From positions 744,001 through 808,000 of the forward strand of contig NZ_QYUM01000002.1 in NCBI RefSeq assembly GCF_003590775.1: a stretch of DNA of 64,000 nucleotides, in the 5' to 3' direction. Shown here piece by piece: positions 55,483 through 63,906 of the stretch. This DNA is from Sphingomonas cavernae. GTDB lineage: Bacteria > Pseudomonadota > Alphaproteobacteria > Sphingomonadales > Sphingomonadaceae. Made by a program: the position numbers and the translations under genes. The stretch's first letter is position 1. Each line of letters begins with the position of its first letter. Under the pieces are notes generated by a model, which did no database searches, was not told the DNA's origin, and was given only the letters and a program-made list of their open reading frames with translations.

Positions 55483-56779
55483 GCGTCGCGAGCGCCGCTG
55501 CGGTCATCGCCTCGGTGGCGGTTGCGATCACCGCATCGGCGTCGGGCGCCCAGAACGGCGAATGGAGCGAGGGCAGTCTGGCCGCGTCGCCCCCCGCCTT
55601 GTCCCACGCCGCCTTTGGCACGCCGCCGACCCAGAAGATCAGGCTCTGGATCGACTTGTCCGCCAGATAATAGCGGCTGAAATCCTCGCCCCCCATGACC
55701 GCGGGTGTGTCGATCACCCGATCCTTGCCGAAACGTGCGGTGAAGAGCGTCTTCATCTGGCCCGATAGCGGTTCAGTGTTGAAGGTGGAGGGGGTGAACT
55801 CGTCCTTCACCGTCACTTGCGGCATCCGGTCCTCGGGCACGCCCGCCGCGATCGCTTCGCCCTTCGCGATGCGCGCAATGCCGTCGAGCAGCATCTGGCG
55901 CGTCTCGGGCGAATAGCTGCGCACCGTGAGCAGCAGCCGCGCCTCGTCGGGGATGATGTTGTGCTTGGCGCCCGCCTGGAAGCTGCCAACGGTCACCACC
56001 GCCGAATCCTGCGGATCGAGCTCGCGCGCGACGAGCGTCTGCAGCGCGGTCACGATGCGCGAGGCGAGCACGATCGGATCTTTGGTCGTGTTGGGATAGG
56101 CGCCATGCCCGCCAACCCCCTTCACCACCACGTCGACCGAATCGACATTGGCGAGCGCATAGCCCGAGCGGATGCCGATCACGCCCGCGGGGATGCCTGC
56201 CGCATCGTGGAAGCCGATCACCGTCTGCGGTTTGGGAAAGCGCGTATAGAGCCCGTCGGCGAGCATCGCCGCCGCACCCGAGCCGATCTCCTCGGCAGGC
56301 TGGGCATAGAGCACGAGCGTGCCCGCCCACTGGTCCTTCATCGCGGCCATTCGGCGCGCGGTGCCGATCAGCGCGGTCATGTGCGTATCATGCCCGCAGG
56401 CATGCATGATCGGCGTCGCCAGCCCCTCGCGCGTCTTGCCCTGCGCCTTGCTGGCAAAGGGCAGCCCGGTCTGTTCGGGTACCGGCAGCCCATCCATGTC
56501 GGCGCGCAGCGCAAGTACCGGTCCGGCGCCGTTCTTCATGACCGCGACCACGCCCGTCTTGCCGACCTTCTCGGTCACGGCGAAGCCGAGTTTCCTGAAC
56601 TCGGCGGCGAGCTTGGCGGCGGTCTTCACCTCCTCGAAGCTCAGTTCGGGATTGGCGTGGAGGTCGCGGTAGATCGTCATCAGCGACGCCATGTCCCCGG
56701 TCACCGCATCGCGCACCGGCTCGGCGGCGGCGGGGGTGGCAAAGAGCACGGGCAACAGGGTCAGCAGCAGACGACGCAT
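55472..56779 (-). CDS. Secreted M20 amidohydrolase
   Basis: 435-residue metal-dependent amidohydrolase of the aminoacylase/hippurate hydrolase group with signal peptide (MRRLLLTLLPVLFATPAAA). Metal ligands: IMHACGHDTHMTALIG, QPAEEIGSG, then GGHGAYPNTTKDPIVLA in the lid domain and MGGEDFSRY at the C-terminus. ATG 56779 has AAGGAG eight bases upstream; another ATG two codons earlier is too close. Likely cleaves N-acyl or peptide substrates in the periplasm. Confidence 0.92.
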   Translation of the reverse strand: MRRLLLTLLPVLFATPAAAEPVRDAVTGDMASLMTIYRDLHANPELSFEEVKTAAKLAAEFRKLGFAVTEKVGKTGVVAVMKNGAGPVLALRADMDGLPVPEQTGLPFASKAQGKTREGLATPIMHACGHDTHMTALIGTARRMAAMKDQWAGTLVLYAQPAEEIGSGAAAMLADGLYTRFPKPQTVIGFHDAAGIPAGVIGIRSGYALANVDSVDVVVKGVGGHGAYPNTTKDPIVLASRIVTALQTLVARELDPQDSAVVTVGSFQAGAKHNIIPDEARLLLTVRSYSPETRQMLLDGIARIAKGEAIAAGVPEDRMPQVTVKDEFTPSTFNTEPLSGQMKTLFTARFGKDRVIDTPAVMGGEDFSRYYLADKSIQSLIFWVGGVPKAAWDKAGGDAARLPSLHSPFWAPDADAVIATATEAMTAAALATLRK

Positions 56780-56802
56780 CAACATATCTCCTTGTGAGGC
56801 TT

Positions 56803-57444
56803 TCAGGCGGCGGACACGGGGACAAGTTCGATCACGTCCATCACCGATTCGAAGCGCGGATAGGGCAGGATCATCCGCCAGCGTGCGGGGCCGATACGTT
56901 CAATCGCGCCCGCCATGTCGCGATCGGCGTCGCGGCCATAGTCGATCGCACGCCGTTCATCGCCCAGCATCATCGTGCCGAGGAAGATCTGGCGCTGCGT
57001 GTCATTGTCGAAGATCAGCCCCACGGGGCGCTGCGAGCCGCTCATCTTGGCGAAGCTCGAAACCTCGCCCTCGTCCTCGACGCGGCAGGCAAAGGCGGGA
57101 TAGCGCGTGAACGCCCCCATCCCCGCGCGCGCCGCACCCAGCTTGATGACGCGGCAGCGATAGTCGCCCTTGGGGATCTCCACGCCCGCAAGCGCGGCAT
57201 CGGGATCGAGCAACGCGCCCTCGGTCGCAATTTCAGCGGAATGCCCTGCCGCGCGCGCCTGGCCGAGCGCCTGGGTGAAGGCAGTTCGCCACTGGCCGAT
57301 GCGTTTGCGGTCTTCAGCGGTCGCGACAACGCGCCAGTTTGCGGCGGCGGGCGCAGAGAGCGTCACAGGGCCGGGCGATGGATCAGCCGCCGCACAACCG
57401 GCAAGCGGCAACGTCAAAAGCAATACCCTCAGTCCCAGACCCAT
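56803..57444 (-). CDS. DUF4893-family lipoprotein
   Basis: 213 residues with lipobox (LLTLPLAGC, Cys at 17). The DUF4893 pattern is visible: WRVVATAEDRKRIGQWRTAFTQAL, then GDYRCRVIKLG, YPAFACRVEDEGE, and RMILPYPRFESVMDVIELVP. The family occurs in sphingomonads and has no known function. It lies 23 bp upstream of the M20 amidohydrolase gene on the same strand and is probably co-transcribed. Confidence 0.82.
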   Translation of the reverse strand: MGLGLRVLLLTLPLAGCAAADPSPGPVTLSAPAAANWRVVATAEDRKRIGQWRTAFTQALGQARAAGHSAEIATEGALLDPDAALAGVEIPKGDYRCRVIKLGAARAGMGAFTRYPAFACRVEDEGEVSSFAKMSGSQRPVGLIFDNDTQRQIFLGTMMLGDERRAIDYGRDADRDMAGAIERIGPARWRMILPYPRFESVMDVIELVPVSAA

Positions 57445-57595
57445 GCGCGACCATTCTGTTTATGCCGGGCGCGACGATAGCAGGAGCGTTCGGGTTTGAA
57501 AGCCTAAAGCAGCGCCCCGTTCGGGGTGGCTGCCTTGGCCCTTGGGATCGCGTCGCCGTTGCCGAAAACCGGAAGCCACTTTTCGGCGCGACGCT

Positions 57596-58381
57596 TCATT
57601 GCGCGGTCCAGCCGCCATCGACGGGGAGATTGGCGCCGGTGATCCCCGCGGCCTCGTCGCGGCACAGGAAAAGCGCGAGCGCGGCGACCTGTTCGACGGT
57701 CACGAACTGCTTTGTCGGCTGCGCGTCGAGCAGCACATCGTTGATCACCTGCTCGCGCGTGAGCCCGCGCGTCTTCATCGTGTCGGGGATCTGCTTCTCG
57801 ACGAGCGGCGTCCAGACATAGCCCGGGCTGATCGCGTTGACGGTGATGCCGTGCGTCGCGACCTCGAGCGCCACCGTCTTGGTGAGGCCGACGAGCCCGT
57901 GTTTCGCCGCGACATAGGCCGACTTGTTGGGGCTGGCGACGAGCGAGTGCGCCGACGCGGTCGAGATGATCCGGCCCCAGCCCTTTTCCTTCATGTGCGA
58001 AACCGCGTGGTGCATCATGTGGAAGGCCGAGGAGAGGTTGATCGCCAGAATCGCGTTCCATTTCTCGACCGGAAAATCCTCGATCGCGGCCACATGCTGG
58101 ATGCCCGCATTGTTGACGATGATGTCGGGTCCGCCGAGTTTGTCATGGCACTCGGCCACCATCGTGGCGATCGCGTCGCCATCGGTCATGTCGGCGGCCG
58201 AATAGAGCGCCTTCGCGCCGCTTGAGGCCTCAAGCCCCGCACGCTCCTTCTCGATGTCGGCGGCATCGCCAAAGCCGTTGATCATCACGCTCGCGCCCTC
58301 GGCGGCGAACGCCTTGGCATAGGCGAGCCCGATGCCCGAGGTCGAGCCGGTGACGATCGCGGTCTTGCTCTTGAGGAACAT
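57596..58381 (-). CDS. bdhA: 3-Hydroxybutyrate dehydrogenase
   Basis: 261-residue SDR oxidising 3-hydroxybutyrate to acetoacetate with NAD. Cofactor motif VTGSTSGIGLAYAKAFA, NNAG, active-site Ser and YVAAK (ASAHSLVASPNKSAYVAAKHG). The C-terminal VWTPLVEKQIPDTMKTRGLTREQVINDVLLDAQPTKQF is characteristic of BdhA. Downstream of the patatin gene with a REPIN between. It completes breakdown of poly-3-hydroxybutyrate, whose acetyl-CoA product would need isocitrate lyase. Confidence 0.93.
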   Translation of the reverse strand: MFLKSKTAIVTGSTSGIGLAYAKAFAAEGASVMINGFGDAADIEKERAGLEASSGAKALYSAADMTDGDAIATMVAECHDKLGGPDIIVNNAGIQHVAAIEDFPVEKWNAILAINLSSAFHMMHHAVSHMKEKGWGRIISTASAHSLVASPNKSAYVAAKHGLVGLTKTVALEVATHGITVNAISPGYVWTPLVEKQIPDTMKTRGLTREQVINDVLLDAQPTKQFVTVEQVAALALFLCRDEAAGITGANLPVDGGWTAQ

Positions 58382-58404
58382 GAAATACGCCTTTCCTTTT
58401 GACC

Positions 58405-58543
58405 CCCTCTCCCGCCTTCGCGGGAGAGGGTTGGGGTGAGGGTCTTCTTCTTTCTACCTTTCGGGCAACCCGCAAGAAGGAGAAGAAGACCCTCACCCTC
58501 CCGCTTCGCGGGGCCCTCCCTCTCCCGCGAAGGCGGGAGAGGG
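58405..58543. repeat. REPIN (CCCTCTCCCGC family), copy 2
   Basis: Arms 58405-58430 and 58518-58543 are inverted copies and each folds back on itself. Inner GGTGAGGGTCTT and AAGACCCTCACC are shared with the copy at 53048-53208. It fills the patatin-bdhA gap. Confidence 0.9.
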
Positions 58544-58548
58544 CTATT

Positions 58549-59691
58549 TCATCGTGATGTCAGGTCGAATGCGGCGGTCTTGCCGTCGATAATGTTGGTG
58601 GCGAGGAGCCCCGCCTTGGAGATCGCGCCGCAGACCGCGGCCTGTCCCGCGGCCCAGTGCTCGTCCATCGTGCGCGCGGAAAATTCATAGTCGCGCGCGC
58701 CGCCCTCCCACGCGTTGGCACGGTAGATCAGGTGGACGAGGTTGACCGCATGCTCGCGCGAAAGCTCGGCCAGCTTCTTAACGTCGGGATCGTCGAGCAG
58801 ATCGTCCGGCAGTTTTTCGAGCACGGTGCGGATCACCTCGCGCTCCTTGCGCAGCCGCATGAGCTGGTTCGAAACCTGTCGCGTGCGGCTGGAAAAGCGG
58901 ATCTCCTTCTCGCGCGCCATCACGTCCATGATCGTGCGCGGGCGCTCATCGATCGAGGAGAAGAGATCGATCTGGAAGACGAGCGTGTCCGCGCTCTGGT
59001 TGTCGAGCACGTGCGCGAGCGGGGTGTTGGAGACGAGGCCGCCGTCCCACCACCATTTTCCGTCGATCTCGACGGGAGGCAGCCCCGGCGGGAGCGCGCC
59101 CGAAGCCATGACGTGGCGCGCGTCGATGCGTTCGCTGCGATTGTCGAAATAGTGGAAATTGCCGCTCTCGACCTCGACCGCACCCACCGAGAAGCGCATC
59201 GGCCCGTCGTTGAGCAGATCCCAGTCGACAAGCTCGTTCAACGTGCCCTCGAGCATCGCGCTGTCATAGAAGCTCGTCGCTTCGCACGAACCGGGGGCGG
59301 CGAGCATCGGCGGGATCGGGCGCGGCGCGAAGAAGCCGGGGACACCGAAGGTCGCGACGAAGCCCGCCGACCATTCATGGATGAATTCGCGGACCTGATC
59401 ATTGTGCCAGACGGGAAAGCTCGGCAGCGTCGAGGTGACCGTGTTCCAGAAGGCGCGCAGCCGCTCGACGCGGCGTTCCTCGGGATTGCCCGCGATCAGC
59501 GCAGCATTGACCGCACCGATCGAGATGCCCGCAACCCAGTCTATCTCGATGCCCGTTTCGGCAAGCGATTCGTAGACCCCCGCCTGATAGCTGCCCAGCG
59601 CACCGCCGCCCTGCAGCACGAGCGCCACCTCGTCCGGAAGCGGCAATGCGGCGTTCTTGGCCTGACGAGGTCGTGGATCGGAGCGAGCCAT
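58549..59691 (-). CDS. Patatin-like phospholipase with DUF3734-type tail
   Basis: 380-residue lipolytic enzyme. The oxyanion loop VLQGGGALGSYQAG, nucleophile GISIGAVNAA and catalytic Asp (WWWDGGLVSNTP) are all present. The C-terminal region with SSRTRQVSNQLMRLRKEREVIRTVLEKLP resembles DUF3734. No signal peptide. Start at ATG 59691 instead of the longer frame, which begins in the opposite gene's leader. This family often neighbours bdhA, as here, and could act on polyhydroxyalkanoate granules or lipids; that is inference. Confidence 0.88.
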   Translation of the reverse strand: MARSDPRPRQAKNAALPLPDEVALVLQGGGALGSYQAGVYESLAETGIEIDWVAGISIGAVNAALIAGNPEERRVERLRAFWNTVTSTLPSFPVWHNDQVREFIHEWSAGFVATFGVPGFFAPRPIPPMLAAPGSCEATSFYDSAMLEGTLNELVDWDLLNDGPMRFSVGAVEVESGNFHYFDNRSERIDARHVMASGALPPGLPPVEIDGKWWWDGGLVSNTPLAHVLDNQSADTLVFQIDLFSSIDERPRTIMDVMAREKEIRFSSRTRQVSNQLMRLRKEREVIRTVLEKLPDDLLDDPDVKKLAELSREHAVNLVHLIYRANAWEGGARDYEFSARTMDEHWAAGQAAVCGAISKAGLLATNIIDGKTAAFDLTSR

Positions 59692-59795
59692 GATTGTGCA
59701 GTGCAATATCAGAATGCGGCTGCGAGATAAATCGTTCCATTGCCGCGGCTTTGAATTTGGGCCATCACTTCGGGGCAACAGGCGGGAGCGACGCG

Positions 59796-60665
59796 ATGCG
59801 GCTCGACGACGAACAGGAAAGCAGCAACATCGAAGTCCAGGGGCGTTCGCGCGGCGGCTTCGGCATGCCCGGCGGCGGATTGCGGCTTGGCGGCGGCAAG
59901 CTCGGCTGCGGCACGATCGTCATCCTGCTGATCGCGATGTTCGTGTTCAAGATCGATCCGACGCAGTTGATCGAGGGCACCGGAGGCCCCGCACCGAGCG
60001 AGCAGACCGCGCCGGCCACGCCCGGCACGGCCGCGACGCTCACTGATATCCAGAGCACCGCCGCAAAGGTGCTGGGCTCAACCGAACGTCGCTGGACCGA
60101 CATCTTCGCGAAACACGGCAAGCGCTATCCCGCACCTACGATGGTCTTCTACGATCAGGCTGGCATGTCGGGCTGCGGCGCGGCGCAATCGGCGATGGGC
60201 CCCTTCTACTGCCCGGCCGACAAGAAGATCTACATCGACACGACCTTCTTCCAGGAGCTCGAGCAGAAGTTCAACGCGCCGGGCGACTTTCCGCTCGCCT
60301 ATGTGATCGCGCATGAGGTGGGCCACCATATCCAGACGATCGACGGCACCGCCGATCAGGTCCGCCAGGCTCAGTCACGCGCCAGCCGCGCCGAGGGCAA
60401 TCAGCTTCAGGTAGCGATGGAACTGCAGGCCGACTGCTATGCCGGCGTCTGGGCAGCGAACGACGTCAACCTGCTCGAGCCCGGCGATATCGAGGAAGGG
60501 CTGGGCGCCGCGCAGGCAATCGGCGACGACACGCTGCAAAAGGCGGCGGGCCAGCGCCCCGTGCCCGAGAGCTTCACGCATGGCAGCGCGCAGCAGCGCA
60601 TGGCGTGGCTCAAGCGCGGGCTCGACGGCGGCGATCCCGCGAAGTGTGACACTTTCGCGGGGTGA
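59796..60665 (+). CDS. ypfJ: YpfJ-like neutral zinc metallopeptidase
   Basis: 289-residue membrane-anchored metallopeptidase. A glycine-rich N-terminus precedes one transmembrane helix (TIVILLIAMFVF); the rest is periplasmic. Motifs: CGAAQSAMGPFYCPADKKIYIDTTFF and the zinc site AYVIAHEVGHHIQ, with the downstream Glu-containing ELQADCYAGVWA. Typical of the YpfJ family, whose substrate is unknown. ATG 59796 chosen because GGGAG precedes it. Divergent from the patatin gene. Confidence 0.9.
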   Translation: MRLDDEQESSNIEVQGRSRGGFGMPGGGLRLGGGKLGCGTIVILLIAMFVFKIDPTQLIEGTGGPAPSEQTAPATPGTAATLTDIQSTAAKVLGSTERRWTDIFAKHGKRYPAPTMVFYDQAGMSGCGAAQSAMGPFYCPADKKIYIDTTFFQELEQKFNAPGDFPLAYVIAHEVGHHIQTIDGTADQVRQAQSRASRAEGNQLQVAMELQADCYAGVWAANDVNLLEPGDIEEGLGAAQAIGDDTLQKAAGQRPVPESFTHGSAQQRMAWLKRGLDGGDPAKCDTFAG

Positions 60666-60693
60666 CACCAGTCGGGATCACCCCGCAAGAAGA

Positions 60694-61683
60694 TCAGAGT
60701 TTCACCAGCATCTTGCCCGTATTGCCTCCCGAAAAGAGGCCGAAGAACGCGTCAGGCATCGCGTCGAGCCCTTCATGCACGGTCTCGCGCGACTGCATCT
60801 TGCCGCCCGCGACCCAGCCGCCCATCTCCTGATGGAATTCGCCCATATGCTGGATATAGTCGGTAAAGATGAAGCCCTGCATGCGGATGCGCGCGGGGAT
60901 GGTGCGGATGATATATTTCATCTCCTGCGGCTTGCCGTCATTGTAGACGTCGATCATTCCGCAGATCGCGAAGCGCGCCCAGTCGCGCGCGAGCGCAAAG
61001 GCTGCGTCGAGATGCTCGCCGCCGACATTGTCGAAATAGACGTCGACACCCTTGGGCGCCGCCTCGGCAAGCTGCTTGAGCACCGGACCTGCCTTGTAGT
61101 CGACACAGGCATCGGCGCCGAGCTCCTTGACCCAAGCGCATTTGTCCGCACCGCCCGCCGAGCCGATCACCGTCATGCCCTTGTTCTTCGCGATCTGGAC
61201 AACCGCCGAACCGACCGCGCCCGCCGCCGCCGAGACGAAGACGATGTCGCCCGCTTTGGCTTCGGCGACCTTCAATAGCCCGAAATAGGCGGTGGCGCCC
61301 GTCAGGCCGAGATTGCCGAGCCAGGTCTCGAGCGGGACGCCCATATCGGGGAGCTTTTGCGGCATCGATTCGGCGCCGATCACCGCTTCGTCGCGCCAGC
61401 CCGCCATGTGCATGACCTTGTCGCCGACCGAAAAGCCCGGATTGTTGCTCTCGATCACCTCACCAACCGCGCCGCCCTGCATCGGCTCGCCAAGCTGGAA
61501 GGGCGGGACATAGCTCTTCACGTCGTTCATCCGGCCGCGCATATAGGGATCGACCGAAAGCCAGAGGTTGCGCACGCGCACCTGCCCCTCGCCAAGCGGC
61601 GCCGCGGACAGGTCCCTGATCTCGAAATTGTCGAGCGTGGGCATTCCGGTGGGGCGCGATTTCAGGTGCCAGGCGCGGGCCAT
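60694..61683 (-). CDS. NADP-dependent MDR oxidoreductase (CurA/PTGR-like)
   Basis: 329-residue medium-chain reductase without zinc, of the leukotriene B4 dehydrogenase/2-alkenal reductase group. The N-terminal LWLSVDPYMRGRMND is diagnostic, the NADP loop is SAAAGAVGSAVVQIAK, and the C-terminal QGFIFTDYIQHMGEFHQEMG fits. It reduces activated C=C bonds. ATG 61683 has GGAGAG upstream. Convergent with YpfJ, 28 bp between stops. Confidence 0.92.
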   Translation of the reverse strand: MARAWHLKSRPTGMPTLDNFEIRDLSAAPLGEGQVRVRNLWLSVDPYMRGRMNDVKSYVPPFQLGEPMQGGAVGEVIESNNPGFSVGDKVMHMAGWRDEAVIGAESMPQKLPDMGVPLETWLGNLGLTGATAYFGLLKVAEAKAGDIVFVSAAAGAVGSAVVQIAKNKGMTVIGSAGGADKCAWVKELGADACVDYKAGPVLKQLAEAAPKGVDVYFDNVGGEHLDAAFALARDWARFAICGMIDVYNDGKPQEMKYIIRTIPARIRMQGFIFTDYIQHMGEFHQEMGGWVAGGKMQSRETVHEGLDAMPDAFFGLFSGGNTGKMLVKL

Positions 61684-61852
61684 GTCTCTCTCCATATCTA
61701 TCGCGGGCCGCGGGATCGCGACTCCATTGCAATCGGTTTTAACCAGAAACTGATCGCGTGGCCAAGCCATGCAAAAGAGTCGTGCGAGACCGTTGCATCG
61801 CGCCGGGAGTATCGCTATTGGGAGCCTCCCGCGCGCGAGCGCGGGCCGGGGC

Positions 61853-61928
61853 GGGGCTGTAGCTCAGATGGGAGAGCGCTGCAATCGCACTGCAGAGGTC
61901 AGGGGTTCGATTCCCCTCAGCTCCACCA
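61853..61928 (+). tRNA. tRNA-Ala (CGC)
   Basis: 76 nt cloverleaf with encoded CCA. Acceptor GGGGCTG/CAGCTCC (one G-U), D-arm AGCTCAGATGGGAGAGC, anticodon arm CTGCAATCGCACTGCAG giving CGC, T-arm AGGGGTTCGATTCCCCT. It forms the boundary between core genes and an accessory stretch. Confidence 0.97.
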
Positions 61929-61934
61929 GCCCTA

Positions 61935-62180
61935 AATCAAGCTTTTCAACGTGTTTTAGGCGTGTATCACAGCCGTCGGGAAGGCAAGGACGATCACATA
62001 GCCATCTTCGCTGCACGGACTGTATCTGCAGCAGATGGCACACTGCGGCGCGCCGGCGTGATGGAGATCGAACAAGCTGGTTGGTTCCCCCTAGATCAGC
62101 TACCGGCTTCAGTTTCGGCCGCTACCAGTCGCCGGATCGCTGAATACCAACAGGGTCTCACAGGAGTTGGTGGCTGGTAG
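61935..62180 (+). pseudogene. NUDIX hydrolase remnant, 5' part missing
   Basis: The frame reads LGVYHSRREGKDDHIAIFAARTV, then EIEQAGWFPLDQLPASVSAATSRRIAEY. This is the C-terminal third of a NUDIX protein, including the region after the NUDIX box. The NUDIX box itself (GX5EX7REUXEEXGU) and the N-terminus are absent because the tRNA gene lies immediately upstream. Start codons are not meaningful. A decapitated gene beside a tRNA 3' end is a typical scar of integration or deletion. It could be translated, but no ribosome site is seen. Confidence 0.65.
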
Positions 62181-62205
62181 CCGCTATGCCACCTTCGCCT
62201 CTCGC

Positions 62206-62230
62206 AAGCTGTCGGACCGCTAACCACGAC
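62206..62230 (+). repeat. 25-bp dispersed element shared with 33700-33724
   Basis: AAGCTGTCGGACCGCTAACC and ACGAC; one base different from the other copy. Both lie in non-coding accessory DNA. Confidence 0.7.
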
Positions 62231-62755
62231 TTAGCGACCACCTTAGGACTTCAAGCGGCGGACTCGGGCGGTGCCTGCCCTTACCGCAATTATGAGGGCA
62301 ATGGCGGGCGTCCATCCATGATGGCGTCGGAAGCGCTCGATCAAATCGCACATGCCGCAGGTCACCGACCAGGTCTTCTCAATGCTGGCCTGGTTGCTGG
62401 GGGGATCAGTCCGTCCCTGCCATGCCGAACAGTCCGCTGGTGCCGAAAAGTGCAACCATTCGAACTGAACCGAAGAAGCTGTGTCCGTGACAAGGGATTG
62501 CATACAAATATCAAATTTTTCCGTACGCAATTTTACATCCATTACGGATTATTATCTTAGAGAGCCGACTGGACAACAACGCCGGACCAGTGAGTATCTC
62601 CCGCCAGATACGGTCGCAAACCATGTTGTGCGCGTGGCATCCCCACATCAACGGCTCCTTTCGGGTTTCCATTAATCAGTCGGCAAAGGTGAATTTTGCT
62701 GCATAGGCACGTGGACACCCCGAGGATCAGGCCAACAAGACGGATTGGGAGCACT

Positions 62756-63292
62756 ATGGCGATAGGTGTTCAGCGGCGCATTCCTTTGCCCAACTTGAGG
62801 TTGCCCGGCACTTTGTCGCCCCCCGGGGCATCTGTCGTGCCCTATGTCTCGCAATCCGAAACCAACTGGTGCTGGGCGGCCTGCGGGGAGATGATCATGC
62901 AGCCGCGCGGCATCGGGCAAACGCAATGCAGCCTTGCCTCGGCCCAGTTCGCATTGACCTGCTGCCCAAGTCCAGGCGCGCCCAATGGCTGCAACAAGGG
63001 GTGTTGGCCCGATCTATGCTACCCGAGCCATGGCCTACCAACCAAGCGCACGACATCGCAGCTTTCGCAGCCATTTGTCAGCAGCGAACTTGCCAAGGGC
63101 CGCCCTGTTCAGGTGTGCTATCAATGGGCCGGATCACGATCTACGCATGTCGCCCTGATCGTTGACGAATATCCGAACGGCGATTTTGAGGTCCATGATC
63201 CCTGGTCAGGCTATGGCCGCGGCCGCCGCCAATTTTCGCAGATCCAGGCGGCTTACGGCCTGGGAACATGGATCCAAAGCTTCACATTCTGA
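62756..63292 (+). CDS. Papain-like cysteine peptidase (C39_2/C70-like)
   Basis: 178 residues. The catalytic Cys39 is in SQSETNWCWAACGEMIM, His131 in RSTHVALIVDEYPNG, and a likely third residue Asp148 in EVHDPWSGYG; the order and spacing fit papain-like or C39-fold peptidases such as the AvrRpt2 type. Four or more other Cys (CSLASAQF, CCPSPGAPNGC, CWPDLCYP) suggest disulfides or a metal site. No signal peptide is visible. ATG 62756 has GGGAG upstream. First gene of a likely operon (11 bp gap) in low-G+C DNA. It could be a toxin, a maturation protease or an effector. Confidence 0.8.
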   Translation: MAIGVQRRIPLPNLRLPGTLSPPGASVVPYVSQSETNWCWAACGEMIMQPRGIGQTQCSLASAQFALTCCPSPGAPNGCNKGCWPDLCYPSHGLPTKRTTSQLSQPFVSSELAKGRPVQVCYQWAGSRSTHVALIVDEYPNGDFEVHDPWSGYGRGRRQFSQIQAAYGLGTWIQSFTF

Positions 63293-63303
63293 AGGGGATT
63301 CCG

Positions 63304-63906
63304 ATGGTAAGCGCTCCGCAACTTTCGCCTGAGATCCTGCAGAACATCGCCAACCAGATTGCCGAACGCCTTCCCATATCCTCCGAGCTTGCTGCTCCCG
63401 GTGCCAGCGGTGGCCTCGGCGAGAGTCTTCGCGTTGCCCTGCTTCCTGAGGATCGCCTGCTGACGGGTAGTGGCGCCCTTTCCGAGCGCATTGTCGAGAC
63501 CGGCCAGTGGCATCATCAGATCCATTCGGACAATCAGGTGCCGACTTTTGCGCGGTCAATTGAAGCGCCGGACGCGCCCGGCGCGCCGGCCGAGGTCGTG
63601 GAAGTGGTGGATTCACCGCTTTCAGAAGAGCTGAACCGGGCCATCGCCTGGGCCGATGCGAATGTGCCTCAGGACGGTGAAGCCCAGGTGATCATGGCGC
63701 CCTCGCATTTCTTCACCGGGCTCTGGCTGTACGGACCGACGATCGACGCGATCATACCCGCATCATCGGCCTCGAGCATTCCGGGTCTCGCACCTGAGAC
63801 TCTGGTGCCGGCTGACGTGTTTCTCGAGATACTCGCCAGAACGCCATCGGTCCAAGGGCTAGGATTGCGCGGCGACGAGGAAGAGCCCTTCGAGGCCGGC
63901 GCATGA
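63304..63906 (+). CDS. Hypothetical protein of the peptidase operon
   Basis: 200 residues of no recognised family. Acidic and proline-rich, with a central EVVDSPLSEELNRAIAWADANVP and a less charged C-terminal part (FFTGLWLYGPTIDAIIPASSASSIPGLAPETLVPADVFLEILART). No signal peptide or membrane segment. ATG 63304 has AAGGGG upstream. It follows the peptidase by 11 bp and overlaps the lipoprotein start by four bases. It may be a substrate, inhibitor or carrier of the peptidase; nothing in the sequence decides. Confidence 0.72.
   Translation: MVSAPQLSPEILQNIANQIAERLPISSELAAPGASGGLGESLRVALLPEDRLLTGSGALSERIVETGQWHHQIHSDNQVPTFARSIEAPDAPGAPAEVVEVVDSPLSEELNRAIAWADANVPQDGEAQVIMAPSHFFTGLWLYGPTIDAIIPASSASSIPGLAPETLVPADVFLEILARTPSVQGLGLRGDEEEPFEAGA

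Larger units (their letters stand above)
61929..62755. other. Accessory DNA after tRNA-Ala, mostly non-coding
   Basis: 827 bp holding only the NUDIX remnant and dispersed elements. It is much less G+C rich than the core (especially 62500-62700), with no supported gene between 62181 and 62755. A 13-bp stretch GGTGCCGAAAAGT at 62440-62452 also occurs inverted at 34270-34282 in the other accessory patch. No integrase is visible. Confidence 0.55.

Noticed and set aside
62243-62560. Frames of about 100 codons on both strands after tRNA-Ala
   Set aside because: Mixed composition, no ribosome sites, and they run through dispersed repeat elements; treated as non-coding.
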